From contig PLBR01000057.1 in the NCBI GenBank assembly GCA_003135435.1, positions 2,682 to 47,442 of the forward strand: DNA of 44,761 nucleotides. Reading direction: 5' to 3'. This DNA is from Nitrospira sp. GTDB lineage: Bacteria; Nitrospirota; Nitrospiria; Nitrospirales; Nitrospiraceae. Under the pieces are notes generated by a model. The model saw only the letters and a list, made by a program, of their open reading frames with translations, made no database searches and was not told the DNA's origin. Position numbers and translations under genes: made by a program. Positions 1-11,340 of this stretch are shown here, in pieces. Position 1 is the first letter of the stretch, and the number at the start of each line of letters is the position of its first letter.

Positions 1-3000
1 GTCCGCTCACCGAACTGCCCGGCCACATCGCGAAACTTTCCGTCAGGGTAATTCCTGTGTGCTTTTCTGCGGACAAGAGATCGAACAGCAGGCGTTTCTC
101 GGTGTGGTCAGGACAGGCTGGGTAGCCTGGCGCGGGACGAATGCCGCGATACTTTTCACGGATCAGATCCTCACTTGACAGCGTCTCTCCTTTGCCGTAC
201 CCCCACGCCTCACGCGCCTGCTTATGAAGATACTCGGCAAAGGCTTCAGCCAAGCGGTCGGCCAAGGCTTTCGCCATAATGGAATTGTAGTCGTCGTGGT
301 CGCGCTCGAACTCTCGACATAAGATGTCCACCCCTACTCCCGTCGTCACGGCAAAGGCTCCGACATAATCCGCGCGGCCGGACTCTTTCGGTGCGACAAA
401 ATCCGCCAGCGCAAAACTGCACTGCCCTTGCGGCTTCTCCGATTGCTGACGCAAGGTGTGGAACGTCGTTAAGACCGCCGTACGACGGTCATCGCGGTAG
501 ATTTCAATATCGTCTCCCACACTATTGGCAGGGAAGAACCCATACACCCCGTTGGCGGTGAACAATCGTTGATCCACAATCTTGTGGAGCAAGGCCAACG
601 CATCGTCGTATAACTCTTTGGCCTTGGGGCCAACGACAGGATCTTCAAAAATGGTCGGGTAGCGTCCGCGCAATTCCCACGTGTGAAAGAACGGCGACCA
701 ATCGATATAGGGAATCAGCTGATCCAACGGCTGCTGCGGCACCACCTTCACCCCCGTGAAGGCTGGCTTGGGGATATCGACCTCAGCCCACTTGGATTGG
801 AGTCGATTGGCTCGCGCCCGCGCCAACGTCCAGAGGGATTTGGCTCCCTTGTCCTGATGGATCTGGCGTATCTGATCATAGTCGGCGCGAACCTTCTTGG
901 CGAAGTCGGCCCGCAAGTCGGCATTCACCAAACTCCCGACGACGCCGACCGCTCTGGAGGCGTCCAGTACATGCACCACGGAATGGTTGTAGCCCGGGGC
1001 GATCTTGACGGCCGTATGGGCTTTGCTCGTGGTGGCACCGCCGATCAGTAACGGCAGGTCAAAGCCCTCGCGCGTCAGCTCGCGTGCGACATGCGCCATT
1101 TCGTCAAGCGATGGGGTAATGAGTCCGCTCAACCCTATGATCGCTACCCCATGTTCGCGGGCAGCCGCCAAGATCTGTTCACAGGGCACCATCACCCCAA
1201 GATCGATCACCTCGTAATTATTACATCCCAGGACCACCCCGACGATGTTCTTCCCGATGTCATGTACATCGCCCTTGACCGTGGCGAGAAGGATCTTACC
1301 GTTTGAGCACGACGCACCTGATTGTTGCTTCTCAGCATCCATGAATGGCATGAGGTAGGCCACGGCTTTCTTCATAACCCTGGCGCTCTTGACCACTTGA
1401 GGCAAAAACATCTTGCCGGACCCGAACAGGTCCCCGACGATGTTCATACCGGCCATCAGTGGTCCCTCGATCACATGCAGCGGCTTGGCATACTGTTGTC
1501 GAGCTTCCTCGATGTCCTGCTCGATATAGTCGGTCATGCCTTTCACCAATGCATGGGAGAGGCGCTCCTCAACCGTGCCTGAGCGCCACTCATCATCTTT
1601 CACCGCCACTTTGCCCTGTTGTTTGACGGTCTCGGCAAACGTCACCAATCGTTCTGTCGCATCCGGCCGGCGGTTCAGCAACACATCTTCGACCAACTCC
1701 AGGAGATCCTTGGGAATCTCCTCGTACACCGCCAACTGTCCGGCGTTCACAATTCCCATGTCCAGGCCGGCCTTGATGGCGTGATACAGGAATGCCGCAT
1801 GCATCGCCTCGCGCACGCGGTTGTTGCCGCGAAACGAGAAGGAAATGTTGCTGACGCCGCCACTGACTTTTGCCAGCGGAAGATGCTGCTTGATCCAGCG
1901 CGTGGCTTCGAAGAAATTCACCGCATAACTGTTGTGTTCCTCGATCCCGGTCGCCACGGTGAGGATGTTCGGATCGAAGATGATGTCCTGGGCTGGAAAG
2001 CCGATGCGCTCCGTGAGGAGGCGATAGGCTCGCTCACAGACCTCGACCTTGCGCTCATACGTATCGGCCTGACCGCGCTCATCGAAGGCCATCACCACCA
2101 CGGCAGCCCCATAGCGATGAACTAATTTGGCCTGCTGGAGGAACTTAGCTTCGCCTTCTTTGAGGCTGATGCTATTGACGACGGGCTTCCCCTGGATGTC
2201 CTTCAAACCCGTCTCTAGTATGTCCCACTTCGAACTATCCACCATGATGGGTACGCGAGAGATATCCGGTTCCGACGCCACCAACCGCAGGAACTTCTCC
2301 ATGGCAGCCTGGGAGTCGAGCATGCCTTCGTCCATATTGATGTCGATAATCTGGGCACCCCCCTCGACCTGTTGTCGCGCCACCGAGAGCGCGGCTTCAT
2401 AATCGCCTCCTAGAATTAGTTTGGAAAAGGCCGGTGACCCCGTGACGTTGGTCCGTTCACCGATATTCACAAAGTTCGATTCCGGCCGAATCGTAACCGC
2501 TTCCAGCCCGCTCAATCTGGTGTGCGGCTCGACGGACGGCACGACGCGGGGAGGAAGGCCTTGCACGGCTTCGGCAATCAGCTTGATGTGTCCGGGTGTC
2601 GTCCCACAACAGCCGCCGACGATATTCAGCCAGCCATTCTGCGCCCATTCTTTCAATTGGGGTGCCAGGCTCTCGGGTGTCTCCGGAAATCCCGTCGGCA
2701 GCAACGGATTCGGCAGTCCGGCATTCGGATGGCAGCTCACAGAGATCGGAGCCAGGCGCGAAAGCTCTTCAATCAATGGGCGCATTTCTTTGGGGCCTAA
2801 CGCGCAGTTGATGCCGACGCTGAGCAAGGGCACATGGGAAATGGAATTCCAGAAGGCTTCGATCGTTTGGCCCGTCACCCCGCGATTGCTGCCAGCCTGA
2901 ATAAACGTCACCGAGGCCATGAGGGGGAGCCTGATGTGGCGATCATCGAAAAATTTATCAATGGCAAAGAACGCAGCCTTCGCATTGAGCGTATCGAAGA

Positions 3001-3538
3001 TGGTCTCGACCAACAAGAGATCGACTCCGCCGTCGACCAAGCCACGGACCTGCTCGTAGTAGACCCTCACCAGTTCGTCATAGGTGGTGCCACGCGCCGC
3101 AGAATTGTTGACATCGGTTGAAATGGACGACGTCTTCGTCGTGGGTCCAATCGCCCCGGCCACAAAACACGACCGCCCAGGCTCTGTCTTCATGACCTGC
3201 GCCGCAGCACGTCTGGCACATTCCGCTCCGGCTCTCGCGATCTCGTAGGCCAGCGACTCCATGCCGTAGTCGGCCAGGGAGATGGCTTGCGCGTTGAACG
3301 TATTCGTCTCCACGATGTCGGCACCGGCCTCAAAATACTGGCGATGGATCTCTTCGATAATGGCCGGCTGCGTGAGGTTCAACAGATCGTTGTGCCCTTT
3401 CTGATCCTTCTTCCAATCTTTGAACCGCTCGCCCCGAAACGCCGCCTCGTCCAGCTTCCGCTGCTGGATCATGGTTCCCATGGCCCCGTCGAGGACGAGA
3501 ATGCGTTGTTGCAGTAAGGCTTCTAACGATCCACTCAT
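1..3538 (-). CDS. metH: Methionine synthase, B12-dependent (MetH), C-terminal part runs off left edge
   Basis: Open minus frame from ATG at 3538: [39 protein letters not shown]...; contains [25 protein letters not shown] (B12-binding DxHxxG), pterin-binding and activation-domain-like segments. Not in the ORF list because it has no stop inside the window. Confidence 0.97.
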   Translation of the reverse strand, partial: MSGSLEALLQQRILVLDGAMGTMIQQRKLDEAAFRGERFKDWKKDQKGHNDLLNLTQPAIIEEIHRQYFEAGADIVETNTFNAQAISLADYGMESLAYEIARAGAECARRAAAQVMKTEPGRSCFVAGAIGPTTKTSSISTDVNNSAARGTTYDELVRVYYEQVRGLVDGGVDLLLVETIFDTLNAKAAFFAIDKFFDDRHIRLPLMASVTFIQAGSNRGVTGQTIEAFWNSISHVPLLSVGINCALGPKEMRPLIEELSRLAPISVSCHPNAGLPNPLLPTGFPETPESLAPQLKEWAQNGWLNIVGGCCGTTPGHIKLIAEAVQGLPPRVVPSVEPHTRLSGLEAVTIRPESNFVNIGERTNVTGSPAFSKLILGGDYEAALSVARQQVEGGAQIIDINMDEGMLDSQAAMEKFLRLVASEPDISRVPIMVDSSKWDILETGLKDIQGKPVVNSISLKEGEAKFLQQAKLVHRYGAAVVVMAFDERGQADTYERKVEVCERAYRLLTERIGFPAQDIIFDPNILTVATGIEEHNSYAVNFFEATRWIKQHLPLAKVSGGVSNISFSFRGNNRVREAMHAAFLYHAIKAGLDMGIVNAGQLAVYEEIPKDLLELVEDVLLNRRPDATERLVTFAETVKQQGKVAVKDDEWRSGTVEERLSHALVKGMTDYIEQDIEEARQQYAKPLHVIEGPLMAGMNIVGDLFGSGKMFLPQVVKSARVMKKAVAYLMPFMDAEKQQSGASCSNGKILLATVKGDVHDIGKNIVGVVLGCNNYEVIDLGVMVPCEQILAAAREHGVAIIGLSGLITPSLDEMAHVARELTREGFDLPLLIGGATTSKAHTAVKIAPGYNHSVVHVLDASRAVGVVGSLVNADLRADFAKKVRADYDQIRQIHQDKGAKSLWTLARARANRLQSKWAEVDIPKPAFTGVKVVPQQPLDQLIPYIDWSPFFHTWELRGRYPTIFEDPVVGPKAKELYDDALALLHKIVDQRLFTANGVYGFFPANSVGDDIEIYRDDRRTAVLTTFHTLRQQSEKPQGQCSFALADFVAPKESGRADYVGAFAVTTGVGVDILCREFERDHDDYNSIMAKALADRLAEAFAEYLHKQAREAWGYGKGETLSSEDLIREKYRGIRPAPGYPACPDHTEKRLLFDLLSAEKHTGITLTESFAMWPGSSVSG

Positions 3539-3648
3539 ACGACCTGTCTCCGCGATCGAATCCGTTCTGATTGTGTAGGACGTTCCGTCATCATAACTGA
3601 CAGGTTCTTACACCGGCAAGCAATCCCGATCGTCCGCGCCTTGACAGG

Positions 3649-4488
3649 ATGGGAAGCCACCGATACGATGCTGGTACCAGCTGGAGAGAAACTGTGCTCC
3701 TGCGTCTTTCCATCCATACCATCGTCGCGTCTCTGCTGCTTCTCTTATCGACCACCGGCGTCTGGCTCCAGCCTTCTGCAGTCCTCGCAGCACCCTATTT
3801 TGAGGATGGGTACCTCGGGCTTACGCAAACGGAATTACATCAACAACTAGGGATGCCGCAGGCGGTGCGCGATCGGAAGTCCGCGCTGCGCGTCTTTACC
3901 TATTACGCCATCACTGATTGGGAGAAGTATTTTCAGAAGCTCGTCTCGCCGGAAAATGGCGAGGATGTCTATACCTTTACACGTGATGGCGTCGAGATCC
4001 AATACTCGTTCAGTTACACCGTCGATCCCAACGATGAACGCGAGAATCGAACCTTATCCGTTCGGCTCGTCGATATCGAATTCTCCCCCGCCGTCCCCCT
4101 CGCCCAGATCCCCACGCTCGTCCCGGAGTTTCACCCTTCAGGAGACCCCGCGTCCCCATCCTTCCGATCGAATATTTGGGTGCTCTTGTTTATAGGCGCC
4201 GCGTCGCCACAGGCTCGGTTTATTGTGAAAGAGGCAAGCAGGGACAAGCTGGATTGGACTCTGGCCTACCAACTATTCTCGTTGCAAGGCCTGCCGGACC
4301 CACTCACGACCAAGGCGCTGATCGATCGAATGGAAATCAGCACTCAAAGTGTCGACCTTGTGAAACAACGCCAGCGACACACTCATGACTCCATTCTCAA
4401 TCCTTACTCACGAGAATTCTCTCAGCACGCGCTAGCTCCTCAGCCGCCCGCGGCCAAGAAAATACCTGTTCCCAAGTACGCAGACTAG
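3649..4488 (+). CDS. Hypothetical exported protein
   Basis: 279 aa ORF with N-terminal hydrophobic segment (LLLLLSTTGVWLQPSAVLAAP). Confidence 0.7.
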   Translation: MGSHRYDAGTSWRETVLLRLSIHTIVASLLLLLSTTGVWLQPSAVLAAPYFEDGYLGLTQTELHQQLGMPQAVRDRKSALRVFTYYAITDWEKYFQKLVSPENGEDVYTFTRDGVEIQYSFSYTVDPNDERENRTLSVRLVDIEFSPAVPLAQIPTLVPEFHPSGDPASPSFRSNIWVLLFIGAASPQARFIVKEASRDKLDWTLAYQLFSLQGLPDPLTTKALIDRMEISTQSVDLVKQRQRHTHDSILNPYSREFSQHALAPQPPAAKKIPVPKYAD

Positions 4489-4719
4489 CCGCGCTGGGGC
4501 TCATAATATAGCGATGATGAGGAAAAGCAGAGACCAGGAGCTTATCCGACGTTGGCATTCGTCACGAGGCGAAGGAGGGGCGGGCAGATGCGCGGCCGCA
4601 GACCCGGAAAAACCGGAGGCGTATTCGCTGGAATACGGTGAGGATTTTTCGGGGCCGAGAACAAAGTAGATGCCTGGCCATCGTTCGCCGTAGTAGAACG
4701 AGTAATGTCGGACAGGCTC

Positions 4720-5322
4720 CTAAGGAGCGCGCTGGAGATGCTCCTGCTGTTTGACTTGGATCTTCCCCGCCTGACCACTCAATAGATCCAGCGGGGCATT
4801 CTGCGAGGTAAAAACTAAGGCAGGAACGATCAAACCCAACATGATCAAGCACCATAGAGACAGGAAGCGGATGACTTGGCTCCGCCCAAAAAACCTGGCA
4901 ATCAGGCAGATCACCGCGACGATGGTACCGAAGCTGAGAACTTGAGACTGATAGTGAGTCAACCCGGAAATACTTGGAGTGAATATACCGAGTCCCGCGC
5001 CAGTGTAATTTGCCCAACCAATAATCTTCTGCTGTAGTGTTACGGCAGCAGAATGATCGGATGCGCCTTTGGGGACCTGCTCCGTCACCTGCACCTTCGC
5101 ACGATACCGTTCGGGGATACTCTCGAAGTTGTCGGTCAAGACTGGAATGCCTCGGTCATCGATATAGGAATAGATGCTCGTGGCAGAAGCGATCCCCGGC
5201 AAAATGGAGCTAGTGATCCAGAGGAGTAGGATTAGAAAAATAGCAGCCGCACTGTCATTGAGCCGGAAACGATCTCCTTGATCTCTGGGAATCATTTCAT
5301 TTCTGAATGGGTACATCACCAC
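4720..5322 (-). CDS. DUF4124-like membrane protein
   Basis: 200 aa; signal segment followed by SIYSYIDDRGIPVLTDNFESIPERYRAKV, typical of DUF4124; two further TM segments. Confidence 0.7.
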   Translation of the reverse strand: MVMYPFRNEMIPRDQGDRFRLNDSAAAIFLILLLWITSSILPGIASATSIYSYIDDRGIPVLTDNFESIPERYRAKVQVTEQVPKGASDHSAAVTLQQKIIGWANYTGAGLGIFTPSISGLTHYQSQVLSFGTIVAVICLIARFFGRSQVIRFLSLWCLIMLGLIVPALVFTSQNAPLDLLSGQAGKIQVKQQEHLQRAP

Positions 5323-5417
5323 AAGTATACCGGCTATACCTGCCGCTCACATCTCATTGATTAGATTGAGACAAACAGTCTCGCTTCGCTTGACTCTCTC
5401 CAATTCACGTTGCTACG

Positions 5418-5888
5418 ATGCGGCGCATCATGCATCACGCCACCGCCGCTACCCATGAATCGATGAATGCCTCTCCAACTGATCTGGAAGAACCGATCCC
5501 CTTCATCCGCCGCCGCCCGGTTCGGCTCACCATCTACGCCGGGCTTGGCCTGTACGTTCTCCTCATGGTGATCTGGCCGCTCATCGCACAACTCAAAGAC
5601 CCAGATTTTCAAAAACATATCGCGGAACATCGCGTCATGGTGGGCATGTCGAAAGAGCAGGTGTTACAGGCCTGGGGAGGACCACAAACGATCAACACGA
5701 CGTTCACCAAAGAAGGCATTCGCCACGAGGAATGGATTTTTGAAGATTGGGAAAGCGCCGCGGCAGTGAAACACCGCTATCTATACTTTGAAGAAGGCAG
5801 CCTCATCGGCGGATGGTTCCAAGGCTCGGGCGAACGGCTCCCCATTCAGTCCCCGTCCAATCCGCACAGCCCAAAACCGAGAACGTAG
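5418..5888 (+). CDS. Hypothetical membrane protein with SmpA/OmlA-like domain
   Basis: 156 aa; one TM segment then VMVGMSKEQVLQAWGGPQTINTTFTKEGIRHEEWIF (SmpA/OmlA-like pattern). Confidence 0.65.
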   Translation: MRRIMHHATAATHESMNASPTDLEEPIPFIRRRPVRLTIYAGLGLYVLLMVIWPLIAQLKDPDFQKHIAEHRVMVGMSKEQVLQAWGGPQTINTTFTKEGIRHEEWIFEDWESAAAVKHRYLYFEEGSLIGGWFQGSGERLPIQSPSNPHSPKPRT

Positions 5889-5927
5889 CGGGAAGCTGAA
5901 AAAGTCCGCCAGAAAAAGAAGACTGTT

Positions 5928-5977
5928 GTTTGGTTGAACAAGACCAACCAGAGAGACCAGATGGACCAGACAGACCG
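5928..5977. repeat. CTGGT/ACCAG palindromic repeat, copy A
   Basis: ttggttgaacaagaccaaccagagagaccagatggaccagacagacc; shares core with copies at 27379, 41681 and 43838. Confidence 0.7.
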
Positions 5978-6052
5978 GAATTGTCCCAAACGTGCAGACC
6001 ATCAAAGTTCTCGTGTACCAAAATAGTTTTTCGGCAGCCTACTGGTCTTTAC

Positions 6053-6289
6053 TTACGGCTGCGACGAGACATCACGCACTGCCAACCGCAGTCGGCTCAG
6101 CAGCACTTCCGCATGAACCTGATCGCACTCATCGACCATCACACGAGAGTTGAGAATGGGGAGTCCGGGATACAAGCTACTTACATGTTCGTTCTCAACT
6201 ATATAGGCGATGCCACTACCCTCCAGCAGACTCGTGATCATCGCCAGCTCGCCCACGCTCTGCGGCTCAGTGAGACGGATCATCGGCAT
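6053..6289 (-). CDS. DUF2007-like putative signal-transducing protein
   Basis: 78 aa; MPMIRLTEPQSVGELAMITSLLEGSGIAYIVENEHVSSLYPG...VMVDECDQVHAEVLL fits the DUF2007 pattern. Confidence 0.7.
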   Translation of the reverse strand: MPMIRLTEPQSVGELAMITSLLEGSGIAYIVENEHVSSLYPGLPILNSRVMVDECDQVHAEVLLSRLRLAVRDVSSQP

Positions 6290-6381
6290 GCGACACCCTC
6301 CACGTTCAAACCGACCACGGGCAGTTGACCCCCGTCGTTTCGTTGCTTTTTCTCTGCATCTCCCTTACACTCATCCACGGG

Positions 6382-6666
6382 CTACGGGGTTTCTGTAATT
6401 TGTACGCGGCGCTCTTTGCCGGGACCGCCCGAAACGGTCAACACACGTTTCCATTCTCGGATCTGATACACCGCCCAGGCAGGAGATTGGCCTTTAAAAT
6501 AGGCATTAGGGTCTTCCCCGCTGGCATTGAGAAAGATCGGCTCCGTGAAGCCTTCTTCCAATACATAGTCAAGGAGACAGTCCGTCACAAAACCCGACCC
6601 TCGCAGGGACACCTCTGCCAGCATCGACAGAATGTCTTCTGGATTTTGAATCGTCACATGCTTCAT
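6382..6666 (-). CDS. Hypothetical protein
   Basis: ORF trimmed to MKHVTIQNPEDILSMLAEVSLRGSGFVTDCLLDYVLEEGF; upstream extension overlaps the 6724 gene. Confidence 0.55.
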   Translation of the reverse strand: MKHVTIQNPEDILSMLAEVSLRGSGFVTDCLLDYVLEEGFTEPIFLNASGEDPNAYFKGQSPAWAVYQIREWKRVLTVSGGPGKERRVQITETP

Positions 6667-6723
6667 TGACGCACCTCCATGCCGTCGAATTGTAACGAGC
6701 CGCTCATCAGGAAGGCAACAGAC

Positions 6724-7473
6724 ATGACACGCCCCATGACGAAAAGCCGATTCCGAGAAGACCTCTTGCGTATTATGGATCGCAAGCATCATTGGGCCTG
6801 GCCGGCATTCGCCGACGGAACGGTCACCGTCGATCAACTCACACGCCACTTTCAACAAGAATACGGCGTGTACGTGCGTGACTTTCCTGTGTTCCTGGCA
6901 CGCATTCACGGACAGAATCCCCCGGCCCCGGTCCGCCGGATGCTCGCCGATAATATTTACGAAGAAGACACCGGTGGGCTCTCGTTGGGAAAGTCACACC
7001 CGGAATTGTTCCTGACCATGATGGCAGGCCTTGGATTGCCGGCACGTGACTTTGACACAGTGCGCCTCTTACCGGCCAGTCAGCGCTACCGCGCCTGGCT
7101 AGACCGTGTCTCGAATAACCGAGACTGGGTCATCGGAGCGGCGGCCCTGACTGTCTTCGTAGAAGGCAGCGTTAAGGATCGCACCGAAATCTCCGACCCC
7201 TCCAAGCCCAAAACCGCCGAAGACATCGAAGCGATCGTCCAACGCCACCCACTGGTGAAATACTACGGCCTGTCCCCCGATTCCATGGATCTAATTCGCG
7301 CGCACCAACTGGTTGAAGCCGGCCACCGTCATGATGCCTATGCCATGGTGGTGAATTACGCCACGACACACACCCAACAACAGGCCGTCCTGAGCTGCCT
7401 CAAGAAATGCCTGACGCTCTGGCAGGCTTATCGCGATGCGGTCGCCAAAGCCTGTGGATTGAAGAAGACCTAA
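6724..7473 (+). CDS. TENA/THI-4/PqqC-like (iron-containing redox enzyme family) protein
   Basis: MTRPMTKSRFREDLLRIMDRKHHWAWPAFADGTVTVDQLTRHFQQEYGVYVRDFPVFLARIHG...NIYEEDTGG. Confidence 0.75.
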   Translation: MTRPMTKSRFREDLLRIMDRKHHWAWPAFADGTVTVDQLTRHFQQEYGVYVRDFPVFLARIHGQNPPAPVRRMLADNIYEEDTGGLSLGKSHPELFLTMMAGLGLPARDFDTVRLLPASQRYRAWLDRVSNNRDWVIGAAALTVFVEGSVKDRTEISDPSKPKTAEDIEAIVQRHPLVKYYGLSPDSMDLIRAHQLVEAGHRHDAYAMVVNYATTHTQQQAVLSCLKKCLTLWQAYRDAVAKACGLKKT

Positions 7474-7476
7474 ATT

Positions 7477-8364
7477 GTGTCTTGGTTGATCTATTCCGTA
7501 TTCTTGTTTCTTGTTCTGACCATCAGCTATCCGCCATTGGCCATCAGCTCCCTTCCTTCCGACAACATGGCGCTGGTTCCTGTCGGAGAATTCCTGATGG
7601 GGAGTCCGGTCGGCAGCGATGGCCTTCCCGACGAACAGCCACAACGCCTCGTCTACACCGCAACCTTCTGGATCGACCACTACGAAGTCACGAACGATAC
7701 CTATGCACGATTTGTCCAAGAGACCGGGCATCGCGCGCCGGCAAACTCGAACCCTGCCTCCACATTGTGGGAGAACAATGCACCGATCTCCGGCATCGGC
7801 AACCATCCCGTGGTGAATGTCAGCTGGGAGGATGCGATTGCCTATTGCACATGGGCCGGCAAGCGTCTGCCGACCGAAGCGGAGTGGGAAAAGGCCGCGC
7901 GCGGTACCGATGGCCGTCGCTACCCCTGGGGAAACGAGTGGAACTTCAAGAAGGCCAACAGCGCCAGCTATTGGGCTGGACGAACCATCGACTTTCAGAG
8001 CGGAGCGGACTGGGATGCCTTCTGGATCAGGGGCGAAGGAGCGAAGATTTCAAACGAGAAGGGCATGAAGGGACAAGTGCTTACCATGCCGGTCGCTAGC
8101 TTTCCAGAAAGCGCGAGTCCCTATGGACTGCATGACATGGCAGGCAATGCCGCTGAATGGGTGCAGGATTGGTATAACCCGAACTACTACAAAGATGCTC
8201 CTCTCTCAGACCCTCAGGGACCTCCTCGAGGAGCGATCAAAGCGATGCGCGGCGGGTCCTGGCTCAAGCCGGCTATCAGTCTTCGCACGAGCGACCGGGA
8301 CTGGGGCACCATGGACAGCCGCCCGAGCGGGACCGGCTTTCGGTGCGCAAAGGATGCCTTCTAG
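7477..8364 (+). CDS. Formylglycine-generating enzyme (SUMF1/EgtB)-family protein, exported
   Basis: GEFLMGSP...DEQPQRLVYTATFWIDHYEVTNDTYARF...HPVVNVSWEDAIAYCTWAGKRLPTEAEWEKAARG...GGSW...FRCAKD. Confidence 0.92.
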   Translation: MSWLIYSVFLFLVLTISYPPLAISSLPSDNMALVPVGEFLMGSPVGSDGLPDEQPQRLVYTATFWIDHYEVTNDTYARFVQETGHRAPANSNPASTLWENNAPISGIGNHPVVNVSWEDAIAYCTWAGKRLPTEAEWEKAARGTDGRRYPWGNEWNFKKANSASYWAGRTIDFQSGADWDAFWIRGEGAKISNEKGMKGQVLTMPVASFPESASPYGLHDMAGNAAEWVQDWYNPNYYKDAPLSDPQGPPRGAIKAMRGGSWLKPAISLRTSDRDWGTMDSRPSGTGFRCAKDAF

Positions 8365-8371
8365 CTCCCGC

Positions 8372-9711
8372 TTACACAAACAATCCCACGGGCAGATGCA
8401 CCTGACCTGGGAACACGCTGTTCAACTCCGCCGCATTGACGCCGAAGTGCCTGACCAGCACGTCGGAAAAGATATTGCGGAATTCCACGGTGGATCGAAG
8501 GTATCGACCTGAGTCGAGATTGGCATCGATGAGCGACGACGGGAAGCCCCCCGCGCCATGATAGAGGCCTCCCTTGACCCCGCCTCCGAGTACAAACCAG
8601 ACCGAGGCCTTCCCGTGATCGGTTCCACCGCTGGCATTTTGCCTGACGGTCCGACCGAATTCCGTACAGGTCAACAGAACCACCTTGCCCATCAGCGGTC
8701 CCATATCGTTGTAGAACGCCTGGATCCCTCCTGAAAACTCCGCCAATCTCGCCCCTTGCGACAGCGTGGCGCCACCGCCGACGCCTTGGTCATCGTGTGT
8801 ATCCCGTCCACCGATATCAACCGTCGCCACTTCCAGTCCTAATCCGGACCGGATAATGTGAGCTACATCGCGAAGTTGTCTGCCATAGGAGGTATTGGGA
8901 TACATCGCACCGTTCTGAGGTGCCGCGGGACCGATCGCCTCGACCGAGGCCACCCGATTCAACATGTCTGGTCCAAGCGCATGGACGAGCCGGCTATAGG
9001 CATTCGTACTCGTCGATTGAGGATCCTGCGCGTAGAGCGCCCTGAGGTTCAATTCCAACGGAGCCTTTGAGCTACCGAGTCTCGCAAAACTCAAGGCTGA
9101 CAGGTCGTTGATGGCAGGGACCAGAATCGCCCCACGCAACGAATCGGCCAGATCGCTCCTCATCCCGGCAGCACGAATGGTGGGCGACCCCACAGCGCCG
9201 ACTGCCTGAAGATAGCGATTGAGCCACCCGTCTGTTGCCTGGAAGAGCCCCCGCTCAATCGTATCTTGGTCCGTGAAGTGCGATTGCGTGGAACCGGCAA
9301 ACCCCGCCTGCGTCACGATCGCCAATGTATTGTTGTTGTAGAGATCGAGAAACGGCTGAATCGCCGGGTGCATGGCGAACCCCATGCCTGGGAGATCGAT
9401 TCCTGAGCCATCACCGGTTCCAAGCTGGGGAATACCGATGTTGCCCGCTCCGCTCAATGCCGAGGGTCTCACGACATAGTACTGCGGGTCCGAATAGGCA
9501 CGACCGTGTTCAGGCCGTCGTTTCCTCCGCGTTGAAACACGACCACCAACGTCTTCCCTGCATTGGTCACAGCCGACGCCGAACGTCGGAGGAATTCGGC
9601 CGGAAAGAAATTCAAGACGAGGGTCGCTCCTGCAACCCCGAGCGCACGCTTCAAAAATGTTCGACGTGACAGATCTTCTTGTTCTGCGCGACATTCTAAA
9701 CAGGTATGCAT
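8372..9711 (-). pseudogene. DUF1501 domain-containing protein, frameshifted (or sequencing error)
   Basis: N-terminus in ORF 9469-9819 (MHTCLECRAEQEDLSRRTFLKRALGVAGATLVLNFFPAEF...FQRGGNDGLNTVVP), remainder in ORF 8372-9694 (YSDPQYYVVRPSALS...); frame change at about 9497. Confidence 0.85.
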
Positions 9712-9718
9712 AGCCACC

Positions 9719-11044
9719 TCACTGATATTTGTAGCGTGGACTCGCCAGGATCGTCGCCAGCATCCGGTCGAGCGGTGCTTCAACACTCGCGTTATCGAGA
9801 TTAAAGGTCCCACCACCACTTCGGAGGGTGGTGAGATAGGTCTGATACTCTGTCAGGCGAAAACTCGCATTTTCTCCTGTATGGTCAATCACTTCCGTTT
9901 TTGGTGCCAGGGTTTGGTGCCAGGTTTTGTCGAGCAGGTTGACGTAGGGCCGTTCCTCGTCGGGCATCCATGTGGCATAGTACTTGAGCGTGGTGGTCGC
10001 CTTGCTATGCCCCAGCATCTTCGCCACGTACAAGAGGGGGACATTCGAGGAGAGGAGCAGGCTGGCGAACGTATGCCGAAGATCATACGGCGTGAAGTGG
10101 GGGAGTCCCGCCTGCTTCAGGATCTTTCGGAAGTGGTAGAGGATGTGTTCCTGCACAATGACGTGTCCGGCGTCGTCACGGAAGAGCCAGAGCGAGTCCC
10201 GCCCGTGTGCCATCGCTTCCACCTCTACCCAGGTCGCATAGCCCCGAAGTTGCGCCACGAGGGCATCAGAGAGATCGACCGTCCGCTGTCGCTTCGTCTT
10301 GGTGAGCTTCTCGCTCCCATCGAGATCGAGTGCCCGTTTGACGGAGAGCCGTTTGCGCGTGAGGTCGAGGTCGCCAGTCCGAAGCGCCAAGGCTTCACTG
10401 GGGCGGAGGCCCGTTCCGGCCAGGAGGGAGAAGAGCATCAGCCAGCGGACATGGAGCCGTCCGTCCTGGCGCATCGTCTGCATGGTCTGCTTGAACTGCG
10501 CCAACTGGTCGTGGCTCATGGAGTGCACTTCGGGGTCGAGCGATTGGTTCGCATCGTCAAGGGCCTCGCAATCACCGAGTGCCGGGTTCACGGGCACCAG
10601 CTCATGCTTGACCGCCCGCCGAAACATCGTGGAGAGGGTGGCCTTAATCAGTCGCACGGTATTCTTGCCCAAGGTCAGCCGCTTGTCCTCTAACAGTTGC
10701 ATGACATGCACGGGGCGCACCTCTCGGAGCTTCATCGAGCCCAGCGTCGGCCAAATGTAGAGGGTGAAGAGGTGCGTATAACTCGCGTGTGTCCGTTGTG
10801 CCAAACGCGGCTTGACGATCTTCAGCCATCGCTCGGCATAGTCTTTGAGGGTGATGTCATGATCAGGGTGTACCGGCTCGGCGGCTTTCTTGCTCTCAGC
10901 CACGGTGTGAATCGTGAGGTGAGCCGACACGAGTTCCGCTTCCTCGCGTGTGGTTCCGCCGACCTTCCGACGCCGTGTACCGGAGGCATCCCGATAATCG
11001 ACAATCCAGATGTCCCGGTCTTTGCGCTTCCAGACCTTCGCCAT
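9719..11044 (-). CDS. Tyrosine-type site-specific integrase; last 41 codons are host DUF1800-derived
   Basis: LRPSEALALRTGDLDL...HFTPYDLRHTFASLLLSSNVPLLYVAKMLGHSKATTTLKYYATW; after the att core the ORF reads QTYLTTLRSGGGTFNLDNASVEAPLDRMLATILASPRYKYQ, a DUF1800-like C-terminus. Confidence 0.93.
   Translation of the reverse strand: MAKVWKRKDRDIWIVDYRDASGTRRRKVGGTTREEAELVSAHLTIHTVAESKKAAEPVHPDHDITLKDYAERWLKIVKPRLAQRTHASYTHLFTLYIWPTLGSMKLREVRPVHVMQLLEDKRLTLGKNTVRLIKATLSTMFRRAVKHELVPVNPALGDCEALDDANQSLDPEVHSMSHDQLAQFKQTMQTMRQDGRLHVRWLMLFSLLAGTGLRPSEALALRTGDLDLTRKRLSVKRALDLDGSEKLTKTKRQRTVDLSDALVAQLRGYATWVEVEAMAHGRDSLWLFRDDAGHVIVQEHILYHFRKILKQAGLPHFTPYDLRHTFASLLLSSNVPLLYVAKMLGHSKATTTLKYYATWMPDEERPYVNLLDKTWHQTLAPKTEVIDHTGENASFRLTEYQTYLTTLRSGGGTFNLDNASVEAPLDRMLATILASPRYKYQ
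9843..9858. repeat. att core direct repeat (left)
   Basis: TGATACTCTGTCAGGC, identical to 19136-19151. Confidence 0.9.
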
Positions 11045-11046
11045 GA

Positions 11047-11340
11047 TTATGCCCCCTGTTTGGCCACATATTCAGTCAAAGCGGACGGCCTCACCCGTAC
11101 GGATTTTCCTAAGTGTTCCGCCTTCAACTTCCGTTGGCGGACTAGCTCATACACCCGATAGGCGGACATGTGCAACCGCTTGGCCACATCCGCCACCGTC
11201 AAGAGGTCTTCGGGTGCCGGTGTGACTGGCGCAGGCTGTGACAGCCGCTCCAGCATCCGCACTTGCAACAGGCCGACCATGCAGATTAGCTCTGGGAGCG
11301 GCGCATCATGGATCATCTGCTCAAAATTAATCGGCGTCAT
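11047..11340 (-). CDS. AlpA/excisionase-like helix-turn-helix protein
   Basis: LLTVADVAKRLHMSAYRVYELVRQRKLKAEHLGKSVRVRPSALTEYVAKQGA (HTH_17 pattern), adjacent to int. Confidence 0.8.
   Translation of the reverse strand: MTPINFEQMIHDAPLPELICMVGLLQVRMLERLSQPAPVTPAPEDLLTVADVAKRLHMSAYRVYELVRQRKLKAEHLGKSVRVRPSALTEYVAKQGA

Noticed and set aside
683-3517. Many plus-strand ORFs (683-1051, 1619-2125, 2421-2900 etc.)
   Set aside because: All lie antisense to the continuous, clearly conserved metH frame; typical GC-rich shadow ORFs.
9563-10693. 376-aa plus ORF opposite the integrase/DUF1501 genes
   Set aside because: Antisense of conserved integrase and DUF1501 frames; no recognisable domain.
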